11,185 nt of DNA from Euperipatoides rowelli (GCA_003024985.2 PXIH01S0037397.1), one strand, 5' to 3'; positions 1 through 8,812 are shown, counted from the stretch's first letter. Notes: a model not told the origin generated them from the letters alone. Program-made: numbers and translations.

Positions 1-17
1 ATGATACGATTTGTACA

Positions 18-32
18 AATAATAATAATACT

Positions 33-65
<33 letters not shown>
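18..65. repeat. AAT/TAA trinucleotide microsatellite
   Basis: Uninterrupted AAT-type triplets run from about 18 to 30 and 34 to 65, broken only by one ctg. This is a simple eukaryotic microsatellite and is likely length-polymorphic. Confidence 0.95.
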
Positions 66-67
<2 letters not shown>

Positions 68-640
68 CAGAAATTGAAGGATGTTCAATGTAAATGTGTC
101 TGTGTAAAAGGGAACAAAAGTTTTTCACCACTTGCTAATCTTTAATATAGCTACATATTAAGAAAAATATTGTTGGCCAACATCAAAAATTCCTAATTTA
201 GGAAATAATAGAGGCCTAACATGAATATTTAGTGGGCATATTTAGCAGCCTGCGGATAGCGTAACACAGTAATTAAACAGGCAATATTGTAGAAAACTAA
301 ATTAGAACTTTCTAAATTTGAATCTTTTGAAATAATCACAGAACCATCCTACAAAACTGGGCCGGCTAGTGTCCAAATTGTGGTGGTACCTGTAATTATA
401 TATGCTATGGATAAATATGCTGAGGTGTATAGGCCTATACTGTATATCGTAAACCTTTTTATTTGCTCATTGCTATTTATTAGCGGTGGATTGATTTTGT
501 AAGATTCATACAAATAAACACCACTCCCCTTTAATATTTGAATCTCACTCTTTCTCAAATCACCCCACTATTTAGTAATTAAAATTCTCAATTAGGTATG
601 TATTCCATCTTACTAAATACACCTAAGGACAAATAACTGA
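66..640. other. Non-coding AT-rich flank
   Basis: No supported gene. A minus-strand reading frame at 349-558 is open for 69 codons but has no recognisable family and no sign of constraint. A perfect 14-bp palindrome, gtataggcctatac, lies at 427-440; I assign it no role. Confidence 0.6.
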
Positions 641-880
641 CAGCCATTAGGTTTATGACCAGGCATGCCAGAACCCTGTCCAAAATCTAAGCTAAATATA
701 ATAGCCTACCTCCAGCAGCCATCAGGTTTATGACCATGCATGCTGAAACTAGACAGTAATAAGCCACTAGGAAAGCAATTATTTTAGGAAAAAAATTACC
801 GTCCTGTCAACAGTCGCCTCTGCACTGTCAGATTTTCAAAGCTAGACTCAGTATGATGCCGTCAGGTTTATGACCATGCA
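641..880 (+). repeat. Three dispersed copies of a ~25-bp motif
   Basis: A motif close to GCCATCAGGTTTATGACCAT occurs at 641-669, 716-743 and 858-880. The copies differ by only a few substitutions, while the DNA between them is not obviously alike. The start-to-start distances are about 75 and 140 bp, so this may be the best-preserved part of a decayed ~70-75 bp tandem array. A weaker partial match (agccactagg) lies at 762-771. The function is unknown. Confidence 0.75.
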
Positions 881-1501
881 GCCATAGTGAGAATAGTATC
901 CGAACTGACCAAGAGAAATGCTTGATAACTAGAGAGAAAGGATAACAATGTGAACATTTAATATAAGCTTTTACTAAAATAACATGGAAATGCCCACATT
1001 ATTAAAAAAATCATTAGGAGTCCCTAACAAAAATATTAAAAGTCCTATAATTAATTATTATAAAGTCAATAATCAACATACTCCCAAGAATACTAGGGGA
1101 TAAGGAAGGTCAGATAAAAATTAATTAACTAAAATTTAACCACTATTTCACTATCAAGAAAGGACTGATAGCTACACCTCCCATATCACATTACCCAAAT
1201 TATTAAAATATTTGACTAAAAAATAACGAATTAAAGCTAAAATAACTTCATTTAAATTATAAATGGTCCCCATTGAAAAAGAATACTCTGGCACTGAATT
1301 TTATAATTTAGCAAATCATTAAAAATGTAATAAAACTATAAAACATATTTAAGAAATCTTAAAATTAATTAGATTAATATTTACAGAAAATCAGTTGCTT
1401 TTATAGCCAAATCAACAATTACAAATTAATTTTCTTCTCAACAGCAACTACAATTGATTTTTAAAAATTTCCTATTTAAATTTGTTTATTTAAAGCCCTA
1501 A
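881..1501. other. AT-rich intergenic DNA, no gene seen
   Basis: This stretch is rich in stops in all frames, with many taattaat and aaatt runs. I see no coding similarity, RNA gene or clear repeat unit. Confidence 0.6.
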
Positions 1502-1717
1502 TACAATATTTACTTCTTGTACAGGGTTGTCCATCTGCTGACGGGAATGAGAGCTAATGGTGCATTGGTAAATAATTTTGGTTCTCGAGGTTGGAACAGC
1601 TTAAGATTAATATTTGATTATCAGAATTCTTCAGGGTTGGAATAAATATTTTTCAGCGGTGAAAATGATATTTTAGTCAGTACAGGTATTAGACTTCTCC
1701 TTCCTGAGCTTAGTTAA
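1502..1717 (+). pseudogene. Unassigned coding-like fragment
   Basis: One frame is open from 1502 to a TAA at 1643-1645, then open again to a TAA near 1717, giving about 70 codons with a single internal stop in an otherwise stop-rich region. The residue mix looks protein-like, with short runs such as NNFGSRGWNSLR. I do not recognise the family. It lies about 730 bp upstream of the first recognisable polymerase sequence on the same strand. It could be a remnant of a Polinton structural gene, an exon of another gene, or chance. A possible splice acceptor (tacttcttgtacag) ends at 1524, but the support is weak. Confidence 0.25.
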
Positions 1718-1753
1718 GATCAATGGAAATAAAACAGCGACTGATCTTTATAA

Positions 1754-1788
1754 TACTAATAGCAATACTGTAGGTATTGCTATTAGTA
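1754..1788. repeat. Perfect 15-bp inverted repeat with 5-nt loop
   Basis: The left arm tactaatagcaatac (1754-1768) is the exact reverse complement of the right arm (1774-1788), separated by tgtag. The DNA on either side does not continue the pairing. A 15-bp perfect stem in decayed DNA suggests a recent origin or a small palindromic insertion; no terminator or RNA role can be assigned. Confidence 0.9.
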
Positions 1789-1792
1789 CAGT

Positions 1793-2445
1793 TTGGCAGA
1801 TGCCCTTTTCTCAAGCATGGAGAGAAAGACTTGCCTGAACCTGACACCATTTCAAGATGGAAAAAAAATCAGGTTTTTTATAACCTCTGCAGTGATTCCC
1901 GGCAAAGAGTAAAAAGTTTGGCTGTTAGATCACATGATCTCGGACAGACCAGCCTGATTTCACGACTGGTATGTGGATGGATTTCACATGAGATTTTAAC
2001 AACGAGAACTGGAGCCAACATGGTGGCCCCCATGGTAAAAATGAGTTAAGAATGCAAAGGATGAAGAACTTAAGTTGTTGTTTGTATCCTTTACTAAGAG
2101 TACAATTTTGTATATATTTTTGAAACAAATTAATAATTTATTTCACTCAGGTTCAGTAGATTTTCCTTTGGTAAAGTTTTCAGGTAACGATATATGACTA
2201 AATATAAAATAAGAATACATGTAGGATACACCTGCAACTCTCATAAGGAAACAGACGATGTTGATAACTCTCATTCCCTAAGTGCAAAGAAGCTGTAGCA
2301 TAAATCCAGGATAGACAGGAACAATGTCAATATTAAGGTAAACAATAACAAAATCTTTTATAATATCTGCTCTCAAGGTGAATTTATGTTTAGAGTGTAT
2401 TTTTAAGAGAGGTGAGGATAAACCAAAAATTTATTAATTATGATA
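1793..2445. other. No gene identified; possible lost polymerase N-terminus
   Basis: A plus-strand frame at 1777-2049 is open for 90 codons, but its product resembles no family I know, and it begins inside the hairpin. From about 2340 onward some short frames could be the extreme N-terminal part of the polymerase pseudogene, but I cannot align them convincingly. The rest is unassigned. Confidence 0.45.
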
Positions 2446-5400
2446 TTAGAGTCTTTATTTGCATCTATTTTAAGTGAGATAGATTATTTAACCCATAAAC
2501 TTTCTGGATGGGTTCTATCAGCTATATCATTAAGCTATGTCTCAATAGATGCAATGTATTAAGAGATCTTATTGCATTAATCTGCTTCAATACATTAAAA
2601 ATAAAAAGGCATTCATCGATGTAAAGAACCTAAGGGATGAGTAATATTTTGCTTGGAGTATTCTAGCATGGCTCCACCCTGCAGATAATAATCCCCATCG
2701 CTTATCAAACTATAGTGATAATCTAGACGATTTAGAATGTGGGAAGTTTGAATTTCCAATAGAATAAACTGACATCCCAAAATTTGAAAGAATGAATAAG
2801 ATTTCAGTTAATGTTATTGGAGTTAATAATGATAATAAATTTTACCCTCTGTATATGAATATGGATATCATTCACCTTAGGTCTGTAGATTTACTTTTCT
2901 TTAAAGATGGAGAAGATGAAAAAGGGCATTACATCCTTATTAAAGATTTAAACAGGCTCTTAAAATCTCAATTAACTAAAATGGATCATCATTCTTTTTT
3001 TTGTCATAATTGTTTGTGGCATTATGGGAAGCAGGATTAATTGGATAAACATCAATAATATTGTATTGTTTATTCCATAAAATGGCCCACATAATGCTCC
3101 CAAATGATACAAAAAATGTTTTGGAATTTAAGGAGTATGAAAAGTGTCATAAAGTATCTTTCATCATTTATGCAGATTTCATTTATGCTTGAAAAATCCA
3201 CAGATCCTAATATTTTGAATAAGCATATCCATTCATCTTATGCCTATTATATCAAAAATTATTTTAAGGATAAAGAAACTTATGAAGAAAAACTTGTTGA
3301 GTACAGGGGTTAAAATGCTTATGATGATTTCATTGAAAAAATCTATGGAGATGCAAAACATATAATCTGAGTATATGAAAGACATTAAGCCCATGGACAT
3401 GACTGCTGAGGATCAGGCAAATCATGCTCGTGTGACTCAATGTAAAATTGAATTTGATGAAAGAACTACTAAAGTTAGGGATCATTGTCATATATCAGAG
3501 GAGTATTGGGTGCCCTTTGTAATGTGTAATTTAAGATTTGAGCAACCAAAATTTATCCCTGTTATTTTCATAACTATTCCTGTTATGATGCGCCCATCTT
3601 TTTGTAAAGGCTTTTTCATTACCTAAGTATCCTGGAGCACTTTCAGTGATCCCTCAAACTGAGGAAACCTATATTTCTTTGAGTAAAGATGTGGTGATCG
3701 ATGGGGAGAAAAGTCATGTGATTTTTAGACAGTTACCGGTTCCTATCTTCCAGCTTAGCTGAATGATTAGCACCCACACAGTTTGAGGTCACAATACAAA
3801 ATTTCCCTGACAAGGCTACACAAAGCCTTATTTTAAGAAAGGGAGTATTTCTGTATCAGTTATATCGACCCTATGAACCGATATCTGGAACGTAAGTTAC
3901 AACCTCAAAATGAATTTTATTCTGATTTATCTGATATGCATATTTCAGATGCTGAGTATAAATATGCTCTTAATGTCTAAGAATAAATTTAATTTACAGA
4001 CATTAGGTGAGTATAGTGATCAGTATCTAAATGTGATACTTTGATTTTAGTTGACATTTTCAAACAGTTTAGACTTACCTGTAAAAAGCATTATTAATTA
4101 GACCCCATACATTTCTTTACTGCTCCAGGAATATCTTGGAGTGCTATGTTAAAGCATATGTTAAATTACAGCTATTACAGGATTATTAGATGATTATGTT
4201 CATAGAATGTGGTATACATGATGGCATATCCCAGGTATTTCACTGGCATGCAAAGGAGAATAATCCATATATGGCTGACTATAAGGCTGACCAGTGACCA
4301 AGACATCAATTACTTAATGATTTTGATGTAATTAATTTATATGGATGGTCAATGAAGCAGCTTCTCCCTGTGAATAATTTCATGTGGTTAAGTGATGAAG
4401 AAATCACAACTTTAGATATCCATCCCGAGGATGTACCTACTGGGTACATTATAGTGGTGGATTTAGATTAGCCTCAAAATCTACATGAACTTCACAATGA
4501 GTTCCAACTAGCTCCACTTAGTGAACTAGTGGATCAAAAATGGGTCTTGCCATATTTAGATCAGAACTATAAGTGTTGTAGGGTGAAAAATGGCTCACAA
4601 CATTCCTAAAAGGATATATATGGTGCACTTTAGAACCCTACAAACTGTACTTAAAACTTGGTCTTGTACTTATTAAAGTACATAGATGTACACATTTTTC
4701 CCAGCAACCCTGGTTGAGGTCTTATATAAGACTCAATACCATGTTGAGACATGAAACCACTGATGATTTCAGAAGAGATCTTTATAAACTCATGAATAAT
4801 TCTGTCTTTGGCAAGATGATGGAATGTGTAAGTAACCATCAGTGTTAGTCCTGGGAAACTTTTCAAAAACAAATCATAAAAGCCAGTTGTAAATCAAGCA
4901 CTATTTTTGATTAAAACTTAGCTGCTGTGCATCTCTATAGAGAAATGATGATTTTTGATAAACCCATCTATGTTAGAATGGCAATCTTAGTCTTGAGTAA
5001 ATTCAAGGTCTATGATTTCCATTACAATATAATGGTGCCAAAGTATCAATGTAGTCTAAAAGTCCTCTATCATGATACATATTCATTCCAGTATCAAATA
5101 CACATGAATGATATTTATCATGATATGACCGATCCAACTTTTTGTAAACACTTCTAATTATCCTGTAAATAATCCTTATGGTATTACCCCTGGACATAAC
5201 AGGTTAGCTCATGAAGGATGAAAATAAAGGCAAAATTATGATGGAATTCATTGGATTGCATAGTAAAATCTACTGCAATAAAGTAGAAGACTCCGTAACT
5301 AAGAGGCTAAAAGGGATTACAAAATCTGTCATTAAAAATAAATTAAGTTTTGAGGCTTTTAAGTCATGGCTATTCGATGGTATAGTAAACTACCAAAATG

Positions 5401-5535
5401 TAGTCACTATAAAATCAGATAGACATCATTTATATACTCTGAAAACATCTAAAAAAGCACTGTCCTCTAGATGATAAAAAATTCATTCTAAAGAATGGCG
5501 TCACTTGCCTTAGTTACAGACATTTTAGATTATGA
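2446..5535 (+). pseudogene. polB: Polinton/Maverick protein-primed family B DNA polymerase, decayed
   Basis: In a live element this enzyme replicates the linear DNA from a terminal-protein primer, with an N-terminal 3'-5' exonuclease and a C-terminal polymerase. Family motifs appear in order across shifting frames: a SGWVL segment (2503-2517); an N-terminal block of one frame with two stops (2588-3040); exonuclease I, YADF (3169-3180); an endonuclease VII-like segment (3375-3568); exonuclease II, NYSCYD (from 3572); a LGEY..QYL exonuclease III region (~4000-4030); an HFFTAPGISW block (~4110-4140); motif A, with its Asp at 4325-4327 before INLYGW; motif B, KLMNNSVFGK (4786-4815); motif C at 5071-5082; and a C-terminal region to the stop at 5533-5535. 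At least six frame changes and many stops are present. The exonuclease I Glu after ADF is replaced by Ile, and the second Asp of motif C (DTD) by Tyr. The gene is inactive. The extreme N-terminus is not recognisable. Confidence 0.93.
3375..3568 (+). other. Endonuclease VII-like Cys/His segment within the polymerase
   Basis: This segment reads in one frame and carries KVRDHCHI followed after ten residues by MCNLRF. That pattern matches the recombination endonuclease VII-like (His-Me/HNH-type) segment found between exonuclease blocks in many animal Polinton polymerases. In the family a CxxC pair precedes it and coordinates zinc with the later cysteine. Here only the first cysteine (residue 23 from the ATG at 3375) is kept and the second is replaced by Glu, so the zinc site is probably broken. 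The DHCH core is intact. The segment runs directly into exonuclease II after a one-base frame change. Whether the live domain cuts DNA is not shown by this sequence. Confidence 0.75.
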
Positions 5536-5569
5536 TGTTAATCCAATGAAATCCAACATATTTTTAATT

Positions 5570-6000
5570 TTTTATTTTCATTCTTTGTTATTTTTTTAAG
5601 TGCATAAAAGTTTTTTTTTACTTTTAACTTATGAATATTTTTTTTGCTTTTAAAAAGTACATATGTTTTATTAACTAATGAAACTTTTTTTAAAGTGCAT
5701 AAAAGTTTTGTAAACTTTTATAAAAATACAGTATATGTTTTTCATTACCTTATGAAATTTTTTTCTTTAAACTGTATGAAATACAGTATATGTTTATTAA
5801 CTTATGAAACTTTTTTTTAAACTACAAAAAGTTTTTTACTTTTAACTTATGAATTGTTTTAAAAGTGCATAAAGTTTTTTTTAATTTTTAAAAAGTTTAG
5901 TAGCCTATATGTTTTATTAACTTATGAAATTTTTTCTTCTTTAAACTGTATAAAATACAGTATAATATCTTTTAATATTTATGATCTAGAATTTTTATTA
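5570..6000. repeat. Interleaved AT-rich degenerate repeats, block 1
   Basis: Two repeat words alternate. One is near AGTGCATAAAAGTTTTTTTT (about 5599, 5694 and 5862). The other is near ATACAGTATATGTTT, followed by ATTAACTTATGAAA (at 5726, 5781 and, without the trailing part, 5955, with a variant near 5905). Copies vary in length mainly through their T runs, as expected from slippage. No gene is present. Confidence 0.85.
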
Positions 6001-6290
6001 AAAAGGGATTTATATCCTAGGGTTTGCCTTCAATGGCCTATACCACTTAGAGGCTTAATGCTGTAGGTGAGCATGTCAAGAGCTATTTATGGCAGCTTTT
6101 AATGGAGACCTGTGACAGGGTGGTATAGGTTGGCCCACTCCATTTTAATATTAGATCATAATATATGTTCGATAAAATGAAGGGTATGCATAGTTTGTAT
6201 TCATATACAGTTGGGATTTTTTCATCCTTTAGATTATGAGCCTTTTAATAAGCCAATCATTGACTCTAATACATATTCTCCTCACCTCTT
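6001..6290. other. Non-repetitive island between AT-rich repeats, unassigned
   Basis: This segment is less AT-biased than its surroundings. One plus-strand frame is open from about 6178 (after a TGA) to beyond 6290 and contains DYEPFNKPIID; another has a stretch with RLNAVGEHVKSYLWQLL near 6050-6110. In a Polinton, this position between polymerase and ATPase could hold a capsid or protease gene, but I cannot match any family motif. It may be a remnant of a lost element gene or unrelated DNA. Confidence 0.35.
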
Positions 6291-6540
6291 TTTATTTTTT
6301 ATTTATTTTTTTAAAATTGTATAAAATACAGTATATGTTTTATTAACTTATAAAATTTTTCTCAAGTGTATAAAAGTTTTTTTAAGTTTTTTTCCTCCAT
6401 GTACATAAAAGGTTTTGTTTAAAATTTTTTTTCCTCAAGTACATAAATTTTTTTTTACTTTTAACTTTTTTTTCCCAACTACATAAAAGTTTTTTTTCCT
6501 TTTTCCCAAGTAGATAAAAGTTTTTCAAAGTTTTCAAAAT
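6291..6540. repeat. Interleaved AT-rich degenerate repeats, block 2
   Basis: The same words as in the block at 5570-6000 recur: atacagtatatg at 6326-6337 followed by ttattaactta, and several (g/c)tacataaaag-T(n) units between about 6365 and 6530, many preceded by CCAAGT or CCAACT. The two blocks were probably one array, interrupted by or expanded around the island between them. Confidence 0.8.
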
Positions 6541-6675
6541 AAGGATTCATCATTGTGTATATTGTATCGTATGGTATAGTATTAATAAAATTTACTAATT
6601 TTAGTTGGTTGTTAAGATTGTGATTCATTTACATCTCAGATAGCAGTACAATCATTAGATGGTAACTTGAGATGA

Positions 6676-6840
6676 TTATGGTATCAAGACCAGAAACGTC
6701 TATGGTGGTTTGAGTTGTGCAGCCTCACAGAGCAGTTATGCTATTAAGACCAGAAACTTATACAGTGGTTTGAGTTGCATAGCCTCACAGAGCAGTTATG
6801 ATATTAAGACAAGAACCCTCTTCAGAAACTTGAGCCTTTG
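6676..6840 (+). repeat. 60-bp tandem repeat, about 2.7 copies, open in frame
   Basis: Units begin at 6676, 6736 and 6796, each with TTATG(N)TAT(C/T)AAGAC; the first two complete units end with AGCCTCACAGAGCAG. A weaker partial unit seems to lie upstream at about 6630-6675. The period is exactly 20 codons, and one frame stays open from 6671 through all copies to a TGA at 6839-6841. It would encode 20-residue repeats including IKTRN and GLSC. There is no in-frame ATG, so this is not a complete gene. It could be the tail of a repeat-bearing protein or a minisatellite open by chance. Confidence 0.85.
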
Positions 6841-6896
6841 ACCACATAAGAGAATCAGTGAAGACATGAGAGATGAAGGAGTCTATAACCATAAAT

Positions 6897-6930
6897 GGCC
6901 CTTTCAGGGCCACCACAATGTCATAAAGAG
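6897..6930 (+). promoter_or_regulatory. Histone mRNA 3' stem-loop-like element
   Basis: The sequence ggccctttcagggcc (6897-6911) forms a six-base-pair stem, GGCCCT/AGGGCC, and is followed by ACCACA. Metazoan replication-dependent histone mRNAs end with GGCYCTTTTCAGRGCC then ACCCA; this copy differs mainly by one missing T in the loop. A purine-rich taaagag lies 13-19 bases after the stem, where the U7 snRNA target (histone downstream element) normally sits. No histone coding sequence is visible upstream. The stem starts 56 bases after the TGA that closes the 60-bp repeat frame, a typical histone 3' UTR length. It may be a genuine processing signal from an older transcript or a close chance match. 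Confidence 0.5.
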
Positions 6931-7032
6931 TATCAAAAAATAGTTTAATAAAGTTAACGTTAATATTTTTTAATAAGTATTAAGGTCTTTGTATTTCAAG
7001 TTCATTAGCAGTAGAGGAACCCATCTATTAAC

Positions 7033-7697
7033 ATGAATTCATTTCATCATCCTTTCACTTGTTTAATGAGTGGGAGTGTGGGAAGTGGAAAGCTCTACTT
7101 CATCAAGAAACTTATTTTATCTGAATGTATCATACCACCACCCCAGAAAATAGTTATTTGTTACATACAAACCCAACCTCTCTATGACGAATTAAGTCAT
7201 TACCCTAAAATTAAGTTTTTTAAAGGCATACCTGAACAACTTATTGATAATGGTGAACGATTCTCTGAACCTCATCTCATTTTTTTAGATGATTTAATGA
7301 ATTATTGTGCTAAAGATAATCATATTACAACATTATTCACTAGTGGGAGCCATCATAGAAATTTGAGTGTTATCCTAATTACGCAGAATCTATACTTTAA
7401 AAATTTAGAACTATTAGTTTAAACTCCCATTACATTATTTTATTTAAAAATCCTAGAGATAAGAAACAAATCTTAACTTTTGCTTCTCAAATCAGACCAC
7501 CTGGAGATATTTAATATGTGAAAGATTTATATGAGGATGCTATTTCTAAAAAGCTTAGATATTTAATGATCAATCTCGCACTGACAACATCACAACTGTT
7601 TAAACTTCAGTCAGGAGTACTTCCAGGAGAAACCCCAGTTATTTACATCGGTAAAAAATGGATAAACAAAAATGACTCATTATTTGAAATTACTTAG
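7033..7697 (+). pseudogene. Polinton packaging ATPase (FtsK/HerA-type, A32-like), frameshifted
   Basis: This ATPase pumps element DNA into preformed capsids. From the ATG at 7033 the frame is open for 129 codons. A P-loop lies at residues 14-21 (GSVGSGKL), Walker B at 82-89 (LIFLDDLM), and the family block GSHHRNLSVI..TQNL at 105-120. Near 7395-7405, in a ttaaaaattt run, a one-base indel moves the homology to the next frame, which carries SLNSHYIILFKNPRDK and the C-terminal region, with one in-frame TAA near 7512 and the family end at the TAG at 7695-7697. The P-loop Ser/Thr after GK is replaced by Leu, which should impair Mg-ATP binding. The start at 7033 fits the family because the P-loop normally lies close to the N-terminus. 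The 3' end overlaps the next gene by 26 bases. Confidence 0.93.
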
Positions 7698-7980
7698 TCG
7701 AGCTAAAGGACAACAATGGAAAAGATTGATTCAAACCGCTCCTTTGGATTTAATAAAAATCATTAGTGAAATTGCTTTGAACGTCATTCGAGAAAATTTA
7801 AAATTAAGTCCACAAAAACTTAAACATTTACAAAAACATAAAAAGATTTTACTTCTACTGGCTCAGAAAAAAGTTCCACTCAAAGCTAAAAATAAATTAT
7901 TAGTACAACAAGGTGGATTTCATCTAGCACTTCTAGCAGGAATTATTCCTTGGATCATTGGACTTATCGCCGGTGGATAA
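7672..7980 (+). CDS. pX-like small basic protein of Polinton/adintovirus, intact ORF
   Basis: A complete 102-residue reading frame with ATG and TAA, directly after and overlapping the ATPase gene. The product is strongly basic (18 Lys/Arg against 3 Asp/Glu). It contains an amphipathic ISEIALNVI segment (31-39), a lysine-rich middle (44-75) with the family word KLLVQQGGF at 75-83, and a hydrophobic C-terminus (85-100) ending in GG. This matches the conserved small protein that follows the ATPase in animal Polintons and is compared with adenovirus pX; a role in DNA binding in the core or in membrane interaction is inferred from composition and is not demonstrated. It is the only element gene here without a stop or frameshift. 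Short length makes chance survival possible. No regulatory site was recognised. Confidence 0.85.
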   Translation: MTHYLKLLSRAKGQQWKRLIQTAPLDLIKIISEIALNVIRENLKLSPQKLKHLQKHKKILLLLAQKKVPLKAKNKLLVQQGGFHLALLAGIIPWIIGLIAGG

Positions 7981-7992
7981 AAATGGAAAAAA

Positions 7993-8390
7993 ATGTATTT
8001 AATTAAAGAAAATGAACTTCAAAAAGTAGTTAGACTGCCTGAACCTTCATCTTTACTGATAACATCATCATTAGATCAAGAAATGGCATCTATTTTAAAT
8101 TCTACATCATTACCCATATTTGATAAAATGTAGTTATATAATCAAGTTTAATGAAATACTTGAATGCCAATAAAAAAGAAGAGAATAAAACTATATAACT
8201 TGAGCATCCACCCTCAAAAAAATCATTTCAAAACATTTTAGATTTTATACCTAAAATCTTTACTCATAGAGGGACTACTTTTCTAAATAAACTACTGAAA
8301 AAGGATCCTAAGCCGTAATCTTACTGTACTGGACTTCTTCGGAATACATCAAAATCACCACCACCTACTTGTCTATCATAATAGTCTATA
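7993..8390 (+). pseudogene. Second small Polinton protein downstream of pX, decayed
   Basis: An ATG at 7993, 12 bases after the pX stop, opens 46 codons to a TAG at 8131-8133. The family-like pattern continues past the stop (LYNQV), then shifts frame in a ttta run near 8148, and resumes with LMKYLNANKKEEN and, near 8235, ILDFIPKIF. Further stops lie at about 8198 and 8316. Overall it resembles the small protein commonly encoded after pX in animal Polintons: an N-terminal leucine-rich helix, a DQEM..IL segment, and a C-terminal IPK block. Its function is not known to me. It is convergent with the minus-strand capsid gene, with almost no gap. Confidence 0.65.
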
Positions 8391-8798
8391 TAGAAATTAG
8401 TCATGATTATTCAAAATAGGGTGAGTGACGTAAACGGAAATGAAGTTTTAATAAAACTTTTCCATAAATGAATAGGATAGGAGCTCCTGTATCATCTCTG
8501 ATGTCTATTTCTATAGTGTCGAATAATTGTCTTGGTACAGGTAAATAATGAGTGATATCAAATTTTTTATTGATCATACAATTTTGTTTTTTAGTGTCAA
8601 TGGGTATAATACAAAGAAGCGAAGCATGTGTATCATCTACTACTTGTCGGTTGATAACATTAGAATAAAGAAATAAATTATACATCTCTTTGATAGCCTC
8701 ATAAAAAATGTAGTTAAATTTTGTTTCTTAGTACTAATCAATGAAGTCACCAATTCAATATAGGATGTATTTTTAAATTCATCTACTTTAGCTTCTGC

Positions 8799-8812
8799 AA
8801 ATCCTAGAAGTC
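8799..8812. repeat. Left target-site duplication of the SINE
   Basis: aaatcctagaagtc is repeated without mismatch at 9173-9186, flanking the SINE body. A 14-bp duplication is typical of LINE-mediated (target-primed) insertion. Confidence 0.92.

Noticed and set aside
349-558. Minus-strand 69-codon open frame
   Set aside because: No motif, no neighbours, AT-rich non-coding flank.
641-880. CRISPR array
   Set aside because: Only three imperfect copies, unequal spacing and eukaryotic context.
1777-2049. Plus-strand 90-codon open frame
   Set aside because: It starts inside the perfect hairpin, shows no family motif, and other frames in the same DNA look equally plausible.
1925-2128. Minus-strand 67-codon open frame
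   Set aside because: It overlaps the previous frame on the other strand without any recognisable motif.
4651-5197. Minus-strand open frames opposite the polymerase
   Set aside because: They are antisense shadows of the palm-domain segment, whose plus-strand reading carries motifs B and C.
6600-6911. A histone gene ending at the stem-loop
   Set aside because: No frame upstream carries core histone or H1 sequence; only the 3' signal is histone-like.
6941-6975. Palindromic gttaacgtta as a regulatory site
   Set aside because: Too short and AT-rich to be distinguished from chance in this composition.
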